Assembly: GCF_903166585.1 (NCBI RefSeq) | Contig: NZ_CAESCM010000003.1 | Location: 248,001 to 312,000, forward strand | From: Pedobacter ghigonis | GTDB lineage: Bacteria > Bacteroidota > Bacteroidia > Sphingobacteriales > Sphingobacteriaceae | DNA: 64,000 nt | Direction: 5' to 3' | Part shown: positions 10,501 through 20,300 of the stretch, one piece after another | Layout of the letters: each line of letters opens with the position of its first letter | Numbering within the stretch: the stretch's first letter is position 1 | Translations under genes and position numbers: made by a program | Notes under the pieces: model-generated | Seen by the model: only the letters and a program-made list of their open reading frames with translations | What the model was told of the DNA's origin: nothing | Databases searched by the model: none

Positions 10501-10741
10501 CATAAGAAAAAACTAGTGCATCAGTTGATGGATCGGCTACCAACGCGAATTCGCCTTTATCGTTGGTGCTTACATTATTGGTTTTACCGCGTATACCAAC
10601 GGTTACGCCGGGGACAGGCTGGCCGTCTTTCTTGTCGACAACCTTACCCGTAATTTGCCGTTGCTGTGCAAACAACGAAATACTGATAATTGTCAGGAGC
10701 GCTAACACCCAAGATAATTTACGTAGAAATTTTAAGTTCAT
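7571..10741 (-). CDS. SusC/RagA-family TonB-dependent transporter (SusC2)
   Basis: TonB-dependent oligosaccharide importer of the outer membrane. The 1056-residue protein has a signal peptide ending SLFAQ (about residue 25), a carboxypeptidase-regulatory-like domain (about 27-110), the VVVIGYGTKKRSEVLG signature, a plug with 'DASASIYGASGAKGVILVTT' and a barrel ending LRTLSLGLSVNL. There is no STN domain. Its N-terminus (MNLKFLRKLS) and leader resemble SusC1, pointing to duplication of a regulated SusC unit, although the barrels differ. It heads the SusC2-SusD2-lipoprotein operon. A likely ribosome-side leader motif, CTAACCAAAT on the coding strand, lies 8 bp upstream of the ATG. Confidence 0.96.
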   Translation of the reverse strand: MNLKFLRKLSWVLALLTIISISLFAQQRQITGKVVDKKDGQPVPGVTVGIRGKTNNVSTNDKGEFALVADPSTDALVFSYVGYVRQVIPLAGKTNIMVSFVEDAQSLDEDAVVVIGYGTKKRSEVLGAVATITGAEIQDVPAPNLAGAMRNRIAGVGVSQASGRPGAPITFNIRNSTVSEQAGLNGATAEPLYVVDGIIVSRDAFDNIDASMVENLTFLKDASASIYGASGAKGVILVTTKKGRIGKPSITYNGYLGVSDAAKVPEMLSAYDQAVLLNDTYRMQSASQSLFFAPADLEYLKTLNYKSWYDEVWQAAATQRHNVSISGGSDKITFFAGGSYQSENANYAGMKFDKYSFRSGVVATVAKGLKADVNFNVDYGTREQHHNANDQDNNFFEKIITTPMWVPISINGNFVNYNGVNNNNLNPQAVAESGYYNNRSNKGYRINTSLTYEPTFLKGFVAKFQISQASGSAKSTQYIPPYRLYNYARMGNNNELFTDQLVNTSPTSFYVEPTNAASATITPGVSENNSYQGFLTLQYGRTFGKHTANLLVGGEQSEGNSQASTVRYTNQLIPGTDQYWAFDASTLTRQDFSRTATSKRSFFGRFDYDFNKKYLLEVIARVDASSQFATGNRWGVSPNAGLGWVVSQEEFFKNSKALSFINFLKIKANVGLTGDDRIGNRLWQDRFLIDVTNGYLYGNSTQNSLNRSRLANPDITWEKKRTINIGLETSMFDNKLDFSVEVFQNRNYDAFDLGGNNSYPLWFGTAAPIINYRETYNWGSEFSIGYKANLTSDLKLSTNVNFSYGNSVVTRTLYAPGNLFNNIANDWLIGFGTDPRVYNSNNIGLKSIGMFRTQAEVDSWMAKYPNYRLYDRVPQPGWLYYEDTNGDGVISDSDMLPIYKSTNPFLATGISLNLTYKNFALSTNINAQFGGKAFYDSRARTAPAANRNTLTIWQDRWTSENPMAGKYPRFDDPSLSKNSDFWAVDGTMIRINTMTLSYKAPTSFTNKLGIGSVRIMLTGNNLWTIVNPLPYKDPYTSSAWDYPILRTLSLGLSVNL

Positions 10742-11237
10742 ATTAGTTATTTGGTTAGTTTTTTAGTATTAATTATATCCATATCAATGAAGCCGCGCAT
10801 AGCATGCAACATTTTAGCTGGTAGTGATAAATGTGCTGAGCAGGATCTGAAGCTGCTGAGTACTGTTTAATTAATAATGTTTTCCGGTAAAGGTGGGTGT
10901 TTGTTTTTTGCTTTTTACGGCTTGCTAGTTAGGCAATTTTTCAGATTGCGTTAAACAGATCTTTCCTAATGTGAGTTTTTGTAAAATTGGCTCATAGTTT
11001 TTGATTTTGCGTTAAAAATTTGGTTAGGAATACGCCTTATCGCCAAGGAGTATAGTTATTGTTTTAAACTTAAAGCGATGGAATACTAAGCCGTTTTATG
11101 CTTCCGAACTAATCTCCTCGCTTCAAGTTGTTTAATCAATTATTAGTTGATACAATATAAGGATAAATTCATATATAAATGAAATATTCTTAAATAAAAA
11201 ATGATAAAAAATTTTCAGGCACCGGGCCTGATTAAAA
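10742..11237 (-). promoter_or_regulatory. Leader region upstream of SusC2, paralogous to that of SusC1
   Basis: A 496-bp gap with no gene. From the SusC2 ATG outward it contains ATTTGGTTAG (10749-10758), TTGGCTCAT (near 10988), ATTTGGTTAG again (11018-11027) and AAATTCATATATAAAT (from 11165), mirroring the SusC1 leader. The intervening sequence is diverged, so the shared blocks are likely functional sites rather than a recent copy. Confidence 0.5.
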
Positions 11238-11906
11238 TTAGTTGCCCTGAGCCTTTAATTTACGCCTTTTTTCCCATTCAATACCTTCTTTTTTAAGGTC
11301 GTAACCTGCTGCCGAAAGGTAATTATTGATGCGGCCTTTGTACTTTCCGAACCAGGCATGTTTTTTATCCGACGATTCTGCATCCATGGCGCGCTCGCGG
11401 GCTTCGGTTAACCAAACCAGAATTTGTTTTTTCTGCTCGTCGGTTAATGTAAGTATCTCTTCCTGATAAGCTTTGTAGGTAAGCGGCAGTACGCCATAAG
11501 TCATTCCGTTTTTAACACCTTCAATTTGCTCGCTGTTTAATTGCGCAGATAGTTTACTGATGTATTTTTTATGAAGTTTGGCCAACGATGCCTCTACTGC
11601 ACGGTTTTGTTTGGCTAGCGCCGAATCCCTCAATACTTTATTGTCTTTGTTCTTTTCTTTAATTTCTTTAACCTCAAGATCTCTCGCGGTATAAATATCA
11701 TTCAGGTTACTGTATTGATCTCTGATGATTACCGTAACTTTCTCTGCTTTTTTAGTATCGGTAATACCCAGGGGTACTACAATTTTAGCAGCACGCTCGG
11801 TAATGGTTTTGGTATAGGCGGTCTTATCGGCAACGGCATTGTTTTGAGCAAAAACCGTGGTTGCAGCTAAGCACGTTAACAACAGGGCTAAAATCTGTGA
11901 TTTCAT
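11238..11906 (-). CDS. DUF3826-family secreted protein
   Basis: Predicted periplasmic or secreted protein of 222 residues with a signal peptide (MKSQILALLL...TVFAQ). I place the start at 11906 rather than at an upstream ATG at 11945, because this Met directly precedes the signal peptide and avoids overlap with the upstream isomerase gene. The mature chain is helical and charged (DLEVKEIKEKNKDN, ARERAMDAESSDKKHAWFGKYKGRIN), consistent with DUF3826, a Bacteroidota family often found in pectin and fucose utilisation loci; this is recalled, not searched. Function is unknown. It follows the isomerase by 13 bp and is probably co-transcribed with it. Confidence 0.85.
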   Translation of the reverse strand: MKSQILALLLTCLAATTVFAQNNAVADKTAYTKTITERAAKIVVPLGITDTKKAEKVTVIIRDQYSNLNDIYTARDLEVKEIKEKNKDNKVLRDSALAKQNRAVEASLAKLHKKYISKLSAQLNSEQIEGVKNGMTYGVLPLTYKAYQEEILTLTDEQKKQILVWLTEARERAMDAESSDKKHAWFGKYKGRINNYLSAAGYDLKKEGIEWEKRRKLKAQGN

Positions 11907-11919
11907 TTCTTTATATTTT

Positions 11920-13557
11920 TTAATTAGCATTTCTTTTTTTTTCAAGGTTTACATCTCCGCAAAAATGCACTTTTATGCCCAGTTCGTCCATTGCAGCAGC
12001 TTTAATTCTGCAGGCTTCGTGTGCCCCGGCTTCGTAATTGGTATACACAACCTGTATGTGGTTGGCTTTGTGGCGGGCCATTAGCTGGTCGCGACTTACC
12101 CCCTTTAAAATGGCTTGCATAATTGGCCACTCGGGTGTGGTTCCCTCCCATCGTCTTTTCGTTTCGGCTTCTGGTAAAGATACTACTTCGCCTACACCTA
12201 AATCGCAATGTAATTCATTATCCTTTATATATACGCGGCTCCATACAATAAAACCGGGTTTGCTAATGCCTTTTAACGAGCCACCACCCAAACGGAAATA
12301 CATGGCCGGTTGCCTCTCGCTGCTTGCGCCGGCATAACCATTTATAAAATGTGCAGGCGGTGCTGCCCCCGAAATGAGAAACAGCCATACGAAGCCGTCA
12401 ATTTCGCCATCTTTGTAATATTCGCCCCAGCGGATATCGTGCAGGGTATTTTCGCCTGTAATACCCAGTTCTTGCCAAAGCTGGTAGGTTAGCAAAGCGT
12501 CCAGGCCGGCACATTCATCTACTTCATTAAAATGAGGCAAAGCCTTTTTGGCATAAAGTTCTTTGCCGTTTAACGCATATACAGGCGGACGATCTTCATT
12601 GTTTAATAATCCTTCAACCAGATCACTTGAAACAGTTAAATCTTTTAATCCCTGCTGGTATTGTATGCCTATAGTATCGCAACTAAATTCATCAGCAATG
12701 CGCAGTGCTGCAATATACATGCGGCATTGTTCGAGGGTTTGCCTTTTCGTTAACTGTGTAGCTTCTTCATTGCCCCAGTTAAAAGTCATTCCTTTTTGCA
12801 AAAGCCAGTTTAAAACACCTTCAGCTTCCTGATCAGTTACCTGAAGCATAGCCGCGTATAATGCCGACTGGCTAAGGCGCTCTTTAAAGAAACCAGTGCG
12901 GTGCAGCAGTTCATCGGGAATGATAGCATTGTACATACCCATACACCCTTCATCAAACACACCCATAATTACTTTTCGTTCTTTCAGGCTTTTGGCAAAG
13001 TCGCGACCTTTTTTATCATCGCTTGATGGAATTTTATTTAGCGCAAAACTTTTAACGTGACTTTGGTCATAACTAACTTTGCCGGTAGTGAGCCATTCCT
13101 GTAAACCGTCGTTAAAAAAATCGTCGGTAAAATTCTCGCTCCATAAAGTGCTGTACGGAATTTGTGCTTTGGTTAAGCAGCCGTTCAGGTTTAGCATACC
13201 CACCAATCCGGGCCATTGTCCGCTCCAGTTGGCAACCGTTAATATCGGGCCGCGATGGGTAGTTAAGCCGGCCAATACATGGTGTGAGTATTGCCAAACG
13301 CTTTCTGCAACGATTAAAGGCTGCTCAGGATCTATTTTCCTGAAGATATCCATACCCATTCTTTGCGAATCGATAAAGCCATGTTTTTTATCCGGATCGT
13401 AAGGGTGTGCACGTTTAACCGTCCAGCCAAATTTCTCAATTGCGGCAGTTAATTTTTGCTCCATTTCGGCTTGTGCTTCCCAGCAACTCTGGTTTGCCGA
13501 AAGGCGTAAGTCTCCGCTGGAAACGATAAGAATTTCGCTTGGTTTATCTGGTCTCAT
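11920..13557 (-). CDS. L-fucose isomerase-family protein
   Basis: Cytoplasmic ketol isomerase (545 residues, close to the roughly 590 of E. coli FucI). The segments 'GVFDEGCMGMYNAIIPDE', IGIQYQQGLKD, HFNEVDECAG and HDIRWGEYY match the metal-binding core style of the FucI/AraA fold, in which Glu, Asp and His hold Mn2+. The known reaction of the family is L-fucose to L-fuculose (also D-arabinose to D-ribulose). No fuculokinase or fuculose-phosphate aldolase is nearby, so the substrate could be another deoxy- or aldose sugar. It is transcribed divergently from the AraC gene at 13785; the ATTTGGTTA motif lies 51 bp upstream. Family assignment strong, substrate tentative. Confidence 0.85.
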   Translation of the reverse strand: MRPDKPSEILIVSSGDLRLSANQSCWEAQAEMEQKLTAAIEKFGWTVKRAHPYDPDKKHGFIDSQRMGMDIFRKIDPEQPLIVAESVWQYSHHVLAGLTTHRGPILTVANWSGQWPGLVGMLNLNGCLTKAQIPYSTLWSENFTDDFFNDGLQEWLTTGKVSYDQSHVKSFALNKIPSSDDKKGRDFAKSLKERKVIMGVFDEGCMGMYNAIIPDELLHRTGFFKERLSQSALYAAMLQVTDQEAEGVLNWLLQKGMTFNWGNEEATQLTKRQTLEQCRMYIAALRIADEFSCDTIGIQYQQGLKDLTVSSDLVEGLLNNEDRPPVYALNGKELYAKKALPHFNEVDECAGLDALLTYQLWQELGITGENTLHDIRWGEYYKDGEIDGFVWLFLISGAAPPAHFINGYAGASSERQPAMYFRLGGGSLKGISKPGFIVWSRVYIKDNELHCDLGVGEVVSLPEAETKRRWEGTTPEWPIMQAILKGVSRDQLMARHKANHIQVVYTNYEAGAHEACRIKAAAMDELGIKVHFCGDVNLEKKRNAN

Positions 13558-13784
13558 ATTTTATTAATGAACATAAAATTTACAGGAAAATAATTTGTTC
13601 GTTTGTAATTTGGTTATGACATTGTGCCTCTATACAAAACTCAGCAATGAAATACAGCATTTTATAATGTTTTTTATCAAATTAATATAGGATATTATCA
13701 TTTATCTCCCTAAATTAGGCTCTTGCAATTGGTGTAAGCACAAACATCAAATGGCAGACCTAACCAAATTTTTTAATTAAAATC

Positions 13785-14654
13785 ATGAAACCTCATTTTC
13801 ATAAAGTTCCCATTACCCTGCAAAGTTCTTTCAGTATCCGTCACGATATTAAACCCGATTTCGGCAACATCTGGCACTACCATCCGGAGCTGGAATTACA
13901 CTATGTGATTAAGGGTGAAGGTGTGCGTTTTATCGGCGATAACATCAGTAATTTTGTGCCTGATGAAATGGTATTGCTGGGTGAAAACCTGCCACATACC
14001 TGGCGCTGCAAGGATGAGTATTTTCAGGGTAACCCCGATTTAACTACCGAGGCAATGGTGATCCACTTTCTCCCCGATTGTTTGGGCAAGTACATGCTCA
14101 CTTTGCCAGAGGCTTACCTGATTCCAAAACTATTTGAAAAGGCAAAAAGCGGAATGGTGATTAAAGGAAAGGCGAAGGATAAACTGATTGATTTAATGCG
14201 GGCTGCAGTGGATGCTACTAATCTCGACCGGATTATTATCCTGTTATCGATTTTAAAAACATTGGCCGAAACTGATGAATATTCGACCATTGTAACGAGT
14301 AAAAATACTTTTTACCAGAGCAATGAGTCTGAAACATTGCGCATTAATAAGATTTGCAATTATACTTTGAGTAATTATAAAAAGGATATCACTTTAGAAG
14401 AAGTGGCTTCCTTAAGCAATTTGAGCGTGACTTCTTTTTGTCGTTACTTTAAGCTGATGACGAAAAAGACTTTCTACGATTTTCTGATCGAAATCAGGGT
14501 GAGTCATGCCTGCCGCTTCTTAATCGAAAATAAATTGCCAACTGAGATGATTTGCTTCGATTGCGGTTTCAATAATGTTTCTAATTTTTACAGGCACTTT
14601 AAAAAAGTAACCGGAATGACCCCGCTGGATTATAAAAGGAAGTATTTGAATTAA
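13785..14654 (+). CDS. AraC-family transcriptional regulator
   Basis: DNA-binding regulator of 289 residues: an N-terminal cupin sensor domain (about 15-130, with 'NIWHYHPELELHYVIKGEG' and LGENLPHTW) and a C-terminal AraC double helix-turn-helix (about 190-288, 'ITLEEVASLSNLSVTSFCRY', CFDCGFNNVSNFYRHFKK, MTPLDYKRKY). It is the only regulator inside the glycan locus and sits divergent from the isomerase gene, so it likely senses a sugar and controls this operon and perhaps the Sus genes. The sequence CTAACCAAAT lies 15 bp upstream of its ATG, the same motif as at other genes of the locus. It resembles the AraC protein at 46355. Confidence 0.93.
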   Translation: MKPHFHKVPITLQSSFSIRHDIKPDFGNIWHYHPELELHYVIKGEGVRFIGDNISNFVPDEMVLLGENLPHTWRCKDEYFQGNPDLTTEAMVIHFLPDCLGKYMLTLPEAYLIPKLFEKAKSGMVIKGKAKDKLIDLMRAAVDATNLDRIIILLSILKTLAETDEYSTIVTSKNTFYQSNESETLRINKICNYTLSNYKKDITLEEVASLSNLSVTSFCRYFKLMTKKTFYDFLIEIRVSHACRFLIENKLPTEMICFDCGFNNVSNFYRHFKKVTGMTPLDYKRKYLN

Positions 14655-14661
14655 AATTTTA

Positions 14662-14694
14662 AAACCTTACAGGTTTTAAAAACCTGTAAGGTTT
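14662..14694. terminator. 15-bp perfect palindrome between convergent genes (bidirectional terminator or dispersed repeat)
   Basis: Arms AAACCTTACAGGTTT (14662-14676) and AAACCTGTAAGGTTT (14680-14694) surround a TAA loop, between the stops of the AraC gene and the aldolase gene. The convergent position suits a bidirectional terminator. A relative at 34605-34637 has the same layout, which suggests a mobile or dispersed palindrome family reused as a terminator. Confidence 0.7.
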
Positions 14695-14705
14695 AACTAT
14701 TTCTT

Positions 14706-15638
14706 TTATATAAACACCTCAATATTTAAATCACTTCTTAAGGCAGTATAATCATCAAATAATTTTTCTACTTCTTTAACTACATTTGGTGTAAAGGTGC
14801 CTACGTTTCTACGGGTAAATGTAGAAATGTTTAAGCCACGTTTTTGCAGGAAATATTTAGAAACTACCGGATAAACGTTGTGCATCACATCCATGTTATC
14901 AATTAAAAATTGTTGTACTTTTTGTACTTCATCTTTAACGGCTTCATCATTATAGTGGTCGCAAAGCCACACAATCAACTCTGGGAAATAATTGCCCTGA
15001 ATACACGATAAACCAGCAGAGCCAGCCTTTAAAGATGCTACGGCATGTACCACATAAGCATCATAAAGTCCAAAAGCGTTACCATCAGTCAGTTTTATTT
15101 TTTGCTTAATGGCTTCAATATCGAGCGAAGTATCTTTATGGTAAATTACCCGGCCTGTAGCAACAAACTCAGCAAGTTGTTCAGGTTTTATTACTCTTTT
15201 GTAAGGCACCGGACATTCGTAAAAACCCAAAGGGATATCGTTTGTTTGTTTTAACAGGTCGAAAACACGGTCGTTAAAAACAGCATCGCTTTCGTCTTCA
15301 TCGGCCAGTAAGCTGGTTATCGCAATAACTGCTTCAACGCCCGTATCGCTCACTTCTTTTACAAAATCGGCTTGTTTGGAAATGGCTCCGCCAAAAGTTC
15401 CGGTAGCCACCACCGGTACCGCACCATTAACCACTTTTACGACATGTTTTATGGCCTGAATACGCTCTTTATCACTTAATTCGAACATTTCGCTCGAAAG
15501 GCAATTGGCAAATAAACCCGACGAACCGGCCTGCAAATAAATTTCTGTAAGCTGGGTAAGTGCCGGATAATCGATATTTCCGTTGCTTAAAAAAGGCGTA
15601 AGCATAACCGGGATGAACCCTTTTTGTGAGTTTTCCAT
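14706..15638 (-). CDS. DapA/NAL-family class I aldolase or dehydratase
   Basis: Cytoplasmic TIM-barrel enzyme of the dihydrodipicolinate synthase/N-acetylneuraminate lyase superfamily (310 residues, usual length). The Schiff-base Lys is K168 in VIYHKDTS, and the catalytic Tyr is Y140 in FYECP, where dapA enzymes usually read YNxP. A signature of type 'GTFGGAIS' lies near residue 80. The family cleaves or dehydrates 2-keto-3-deoxy sugar acids, releasing pyruvate. It is paired with the SSS symporter (41-bp gap) in a sugar-acid context, so a catabolic 2-keto-3-deoxy aldonate aldolase is more plausible than lysine biosynthesis. Exact substrate unknown. Confidence 0.87.
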   Translation of the reverse strand: MENSQKGFIPVMLTPFLSNGNIDYPALTQLTEIYLQAGSSGLFANCLSSEMFELSDKERIQAIKHVVKVVNGAVPVVATGTFGGAISKQADFVKEVSDTGVEAVIAITSLLADEDESDAVFNDRVFDLLKQTNDIPLGFYECPVPYKRVIKPEQLAEFVATGRVIYHKDTSLDIEAIKQKIKLTDGNAFGLYDAYVVHAVASLKAGSAGLSCIQGNYFPELIVWLCDHYNDEAVKDEVQKVQQFLIDNMDVMHNVYPVVSKYFLQKRGLNISTFTRRNVGTFTPNVVKEVEKLFDDYTALRSDLNIEVFI

Positions 15639-15679
15639 TGTATTCTGATGGGATAAAATTGTTCTAAATAATTGCCTGG

Positions 15680-17266
15680 TTAGACCTTAACCGGGGCCTG
15701 GCTGGCCGTTTTAATTTTTCTGTTTTTAATTTTCGTCAGGAAAAGCCCTGTTAAAAAAATGGTTAAAGTACCGGTTACAATAATCATGTTTTTATGCAGC
15801 GGATTTCTAAAAGCTTCATATTCCGGAGGAAGAAGTGAAGAAAATGTCATCCATATAATTACGGCTATGCCGATAATGGTTGCGGTTATGGCCTCATGGT
15901 TTTTGGTTTGCCTGCTGATAATGCCCAGTAAAAACAAGCCCAGCATACCGGCTGCAAAAATACCAGATAGCTCCCACCACACATCGAGTATGCTTTTTAC
16001 CCCAATCATGGCAATACCGGCAATCATGCCTAGTAAGCCAAAAGCTACTGTTGCGATGTGTAAAAGCGATAAGTTTTGCTTTTCGCTAATTGCAGGTTTA
16101 AAATACCTTTTATAAATATCGACCGAAAATACCGTTGCCGAAGCATTCATGCCCGAACTGATAGTGCTCATGGCTGCCGATAAAATAGCCGAAACAATCA
16201 AGCCTACTAAACCTACTGGTATTTTTGTAACCATAAAATGCGGCATAATTTTATCGCCGTAATCAGCAGGTTGTAGCGCATTTTGTACTTTCAATATTTC
16301 AGCTGCTGACGCATGTAAAGGCAAGCGTTCTACCGCTACCTGGTGTTTAATGGATTGAACCAGCTCCGGGTTAATTTCGTAATAGGCGAATAAGCAAGAT
16401 CCTATAATAAAGAATAATAAGGATGCCGGAATATATAACCACACACACAACCAGATTGATTTCGATGCCGCCTTGCTTGATGAAGCGGTATGGTAGCGCT
16501 GAATGTAGTTCTGGTCCATACCGAAATTGTTCAGGTTAATGAAAAAACCATAAAGCAGTACCACCCAAAACGACGAACTGATAAAATCGGGTTTGAAACT
16601 ACCCAGACTAAATTTGTTGGCCGTTTTTCCAATCTCTACAATTTTAGCTACCCCGCCTGGCATATTGCTGATGATCAGATAAAGGATGAGCAGCGCGCCA
16701 AATGTTTTCACAATGGCTTGTACTACTTCTGTCCATATTACCGCTTCAATTCCTCCTAAAACGGTATATACAATGATGCAGATGCCCATTACAATCATAA
16801 TCAGCTGCATCGAGTAGCCGGTTAAAGCCTGTAAACTTAGCGCAATACCAAAAAAAATGGAGCCCATCCGTGCCAGTTGCGTCAACAGGAAGCATACTAC
16901 TGCATATACTCTCGCCCAGGCACCAAAGCGCTTTTCGAGGTGGGTATAAGCCGATATTTCTCCTGTATTTCTGTAAAAGGGTACAAAATATTTGGAGGCT
17001 ACCCATGCGGCCAGGGGCATAGAAATGCTAAATACAAAAGCATTCCAGTTACCGCCAAAAGCTTTTCCGGGTACTCCTAAAAAGGTGTTGCTGCTTAAAA
17101 ACGTTGCATAAATAGATAAACCTATTGCCCATCCGGGAATGAGGCCCGAAGCTTTTGTAAATTGCTCGGCATTTTTATTTTTCCTCGAAAAATAAACACC
17201 AACTAATATCATTCCAACCAGATAAATGGCGATAATCGCAAGATCGAATATAGGTAGACCCTTCAT
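15680..17266 (-). CDS. Sodium:solute symporter (SSS/SGLT family)
   Basis: Inner-membrane Na+-coupled transporter, 528 residues with about 13-14 hydrophobic segments. The N-terminal part 'IIAIYLVGMILVGVYFSRKN' and the motif IGLSIYATFLSSNTFLG are characteristic of SSS transporters, as is 'AILSAAMSTISSGMNASATV' around residues 361-380, which lines the sodium site. The C-terminus is basic and cytoplasmic (KTASQAPVKV). It probably imports the monosaccharide or sugar acid released in the periplasm by the glycosidases encoded upstream, and is followed by the aldolase gene. ATTTGGTTA occurs 22 bp upstream of its ATG. Substrate inferred only. Confidence 0.92.
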   Translation of the reverse strand: MKGLPIFDLAIIAIYLVGMILVGVYFSRKNKNAEQFTKASGLIPGWAIGLSIYATFLSSNTFLGVPGKAFGGNWNAFVFSISMPLAAWVASKYFVPFYRNTGEISAYTHLEKRFGAWARVYAVVCFLLTQLARMGSIFFGIALSLQALTGYSMQLIMIVMGICIIVYTVLGGIEAVIWTEVVQAIVKTFGALLILYLIISNMPGGVAKIVEIGKTANKFSLGSFKPDFISSSFWVVLLYGFFINLNNFGMDQNYIQRYHTASSSKAASKSIWLCVWLYIPASLLFFIIGSCLFAYYEINPELVQSIKHQVAVERLPLHASAAEILKVQNALQPADYGDKIMPHFMVTKIPVGLVGLIVSAILSAAMSTISSGMNASATVFSVDIYKRYFKPAISEKQNLSLLHIATVAFGLLGMIAGIAMIGVKSILDVWWELSGIFAAGMLGLFLLGIISRQTKNHEAITATIIGIAVIIWMTFSSLLPPEYEAFRNPLHKNMIIVTGTLTIFLTGLFLTKIKNRKIKTASQAPVKV

Positions 17267-17364
17267 TATTGGTTGGCTCGTTTATTAATTTGGTTAAAAC
17301 AAATATGCGTGTCTAAATAGCTGTATTCATATAAGATTTTGGCTACATATTGTACCATCTTATC

Positions 17365-20300
17365 TTATTGAACATCCAAAGCGTCGATACTGAGCCCTTT
17401 GGTTTCAGTAGCCACAATTCTCAATTGATAGGAACCCGCATTAATCATACTGCCGGTATTGGTACTGTAATAGTTCCATTTACCAGCCTTGGTTGGCGCA
17501 AATGCTACCTGTTCTGTTTTCATTAAAGTTCCATCTGCTGCTAAAAATTCGAGTTTTGCTTTCAGCACCTGTTCAAACGGATTGTGGTATTTAATGGTTA
17601 AAGAGTAAGTATCGGCAACACCTACAGCAATATGCCAGGTTAAAACGGCATCAGTATTGGCTTTAAAAGTTACCCGTTCTTTGCCCATCAGTTCTTCTTT
17701 TGCAATGTTGCTACCTTTTAATGCGGCATCAGTTGCTTTGTAGGTTGCGGTGCTTTTTAAATCGTAAGCGGGTTGTAAATGGGTAACAGGTAAAACGAAA
17801 ACAGTTGCTGTGCGGCTATCAAAAATAATTCGTTCGCGTGGATTAAGCCTTTTGCGATACAGTTGGTAGATTTCTGCCTTACTATTGGTTAATGCGGTTT
17901 TGGTATCTTCGAAACCTTGCGGCACACTGCTGTTGCGGTTCAATGCCACAAAAGTGTCTACCGTATCTGTTGCGGTAAATTCGATACTCTCCTGTCCACG
18001 AGAAGCTTTAAGCCATTCGGCACCGAACAAATTGGATGGCAAATTGGTAAAACCTGTATTTTCTCCGATAAACTGCTCCTCGCCTATATCGAGCCAGTTA
18101 TGCAGCTCTGCGTTTTTTATTTTAGTTAAAAGCGATGGGCTTGCTGGCGCAGGCTTAATGTTCGGGTTTAAGCTGGCAATGGCTATAGCCGAAATAACTG
18201 CCTGCCCAACTTTTACCTCCGGGAAATTGATGCTAAGCGCGCCACCTTTAACCGTAGTTTTGATAGTTTTCTTCAACAAAGCATTGCTGCCGGCTTCTTT
18301 CCAAATGTCTAAATCATGGATTACCGTTTTACCGTTTAAAGCTACATCGAATAAGCGCATTCCTTTCGCATCTAAACCTCCGCCAATGCCCAACCAAGGC
18401 TCCACAAAATACAGTTCAACCAAATATTCGCCATCAGGCAATGGGAAGTGGTATTTAAGCTGATCACGGCCATACCTGAAAGTTTGAAATAATTTCCAGT
18501 CGGAAGTACCGGCTATGGGTTGAAAAGTACGGCGCTGACTGGCAAAAAAAGTGGGTACACCGGGGAAATCTTTTGTCCAGGAGCTTGATCCAAAACAGTT
18601 GTTCGCCGTTAAATTCCTGTCGGCCGACCATTTATTGCCCTTAGTGTCGGTATAATCATCGCCGCCACAATTCATTCGGTAAACATAATGATAGTTTTTT
18701 TCTGGGATTGTGATTTGCTGCTCGCTAACCAGCAAGTTGAAATTCGGGCTTTGGGGTAAATTTTGTAAAACGATCTGATCTTTAGCCACTGCTTTCCCGT
18801 TAACATAACCCACAGCGTATAAAACATTGTATTGAACATCAGGCTTATCCCATTGGAAATGTGTACCTATAGCACCGCGTTTTCTTTTGCCTAATGATTT
18901 GCCGTTAATGTCGTTAAAAAGCTCAACTTCATCACAGTTCGAATATACTACCACACTATCTTTTACCCCGGCTTTGCTCCAGCGGTTTGGCCAGGTGTGC
19001 GATACAATGTAAACCATTGGTTGTGTTGCCTTTGGCGCATAATTAGCCCTGAACATGTAAAAAACATCAGTAGGTTCTTCCCAGGGGGTAAACATGCCTT
19101 TGTAATTTACCGGACCAATCCGATCTAAATCGCGAAGCCCCTCGCCACCCTGAACCCGTCCCGGATTATCGTGAGAATTGTACAGCCAGAAAAAATGACC
19201 AGCTGTTTTATCTTTCACCGATTCGGCCAGGCGTACTTTGGTTTCCATTAAGTCGGTCATTTTGTTTTCGGTATAACCTTTACCAGCCGCATCAACATCA
19301 TGCAGATCAATGGTTCGCCAGGCACCATACTCGCCTACCAAAACCTGTCTTTGCAAATCTTCGCCATAAGTTAAAGGATTGCCGCCGTATGTGCCTGTCC
19401 AGTTTTGGGGCACATCCCAATCGGTGCCTTTGCCGCCATTACAGGTAGTTACTTTTCTTTGCGATGAAGCTGTTGGATCGAGTTTGCGGATTAATTCGGT
19501 GCACTCACGGGCAAAATCTTCAGGCAAGGTACTTTCGTTTTCAAGTCCCCACAGAACCACTGCGGGACTGTTCCGTCTTTCTTTTACCCAATCGGTTAAA
19601 AGTGTTTTGAAATTTTTTCTAAACTCAGGCGTATCGTACCATATATGAGCTGCCATTTGCGTCCAGCACAAAATCCCCTCCTTATCCCAGTAATCTGAGT
19701 ACAGTAAATTGTGCGGCTGGTGCGCATCACGGAAAGCATTAAAACCGGCCGCTTTAATCTGCATCACCCGCGAACGGATCTGCTCAGGGCTAAAAGCATG
19801 GCTCTGACCAATTAAATGCTCATATTCGGCTATACCATTGATAAAAACAGGCTTTCCGTTTAATAGAAATACCTTTTGACTGGCCTGTTCGCCTATAGGC
19901 CAGCTAACCCAACGAATGCCATAAGGCGTTAGCTGTTCGTCGAGTATCTTGCCGTTTTCAAGAATTGTTGTTTTTAAAGTATAGCGATAGGGATTTTTAA
20001 GCGACCACAGTTTAGGATTAACAATGGTAGCGGTTTTTTGCGCCACATCTATTTCTTTTCCTGCCACCAGATTAACATTGTGTTTTAATAGCTGGACCAC
20101 TTTTCCGGAGGCATCAAGCAAGGTGTTGGAAACTGTGACGAACCTGTTTTTGGAACTGTAATTTTTTAAGGTAGTGGTGAAGTTTAAAACAGCCGCTTTT
20201 TCCGAAACTTGATTATCGTTCCAGATGTGTACGCCAAAGGGCATTACGCGTACTTCGTTGGTAACAATTAAATGTACCGGCCTAAAAATGCCCATGGGTT

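Noticed and set aside
11907..11945. Upstream ATG for the DUF3826 protein
   Set aside because: It would overlap the isomerase gene and place a charged stretch before a normal signal peptide.
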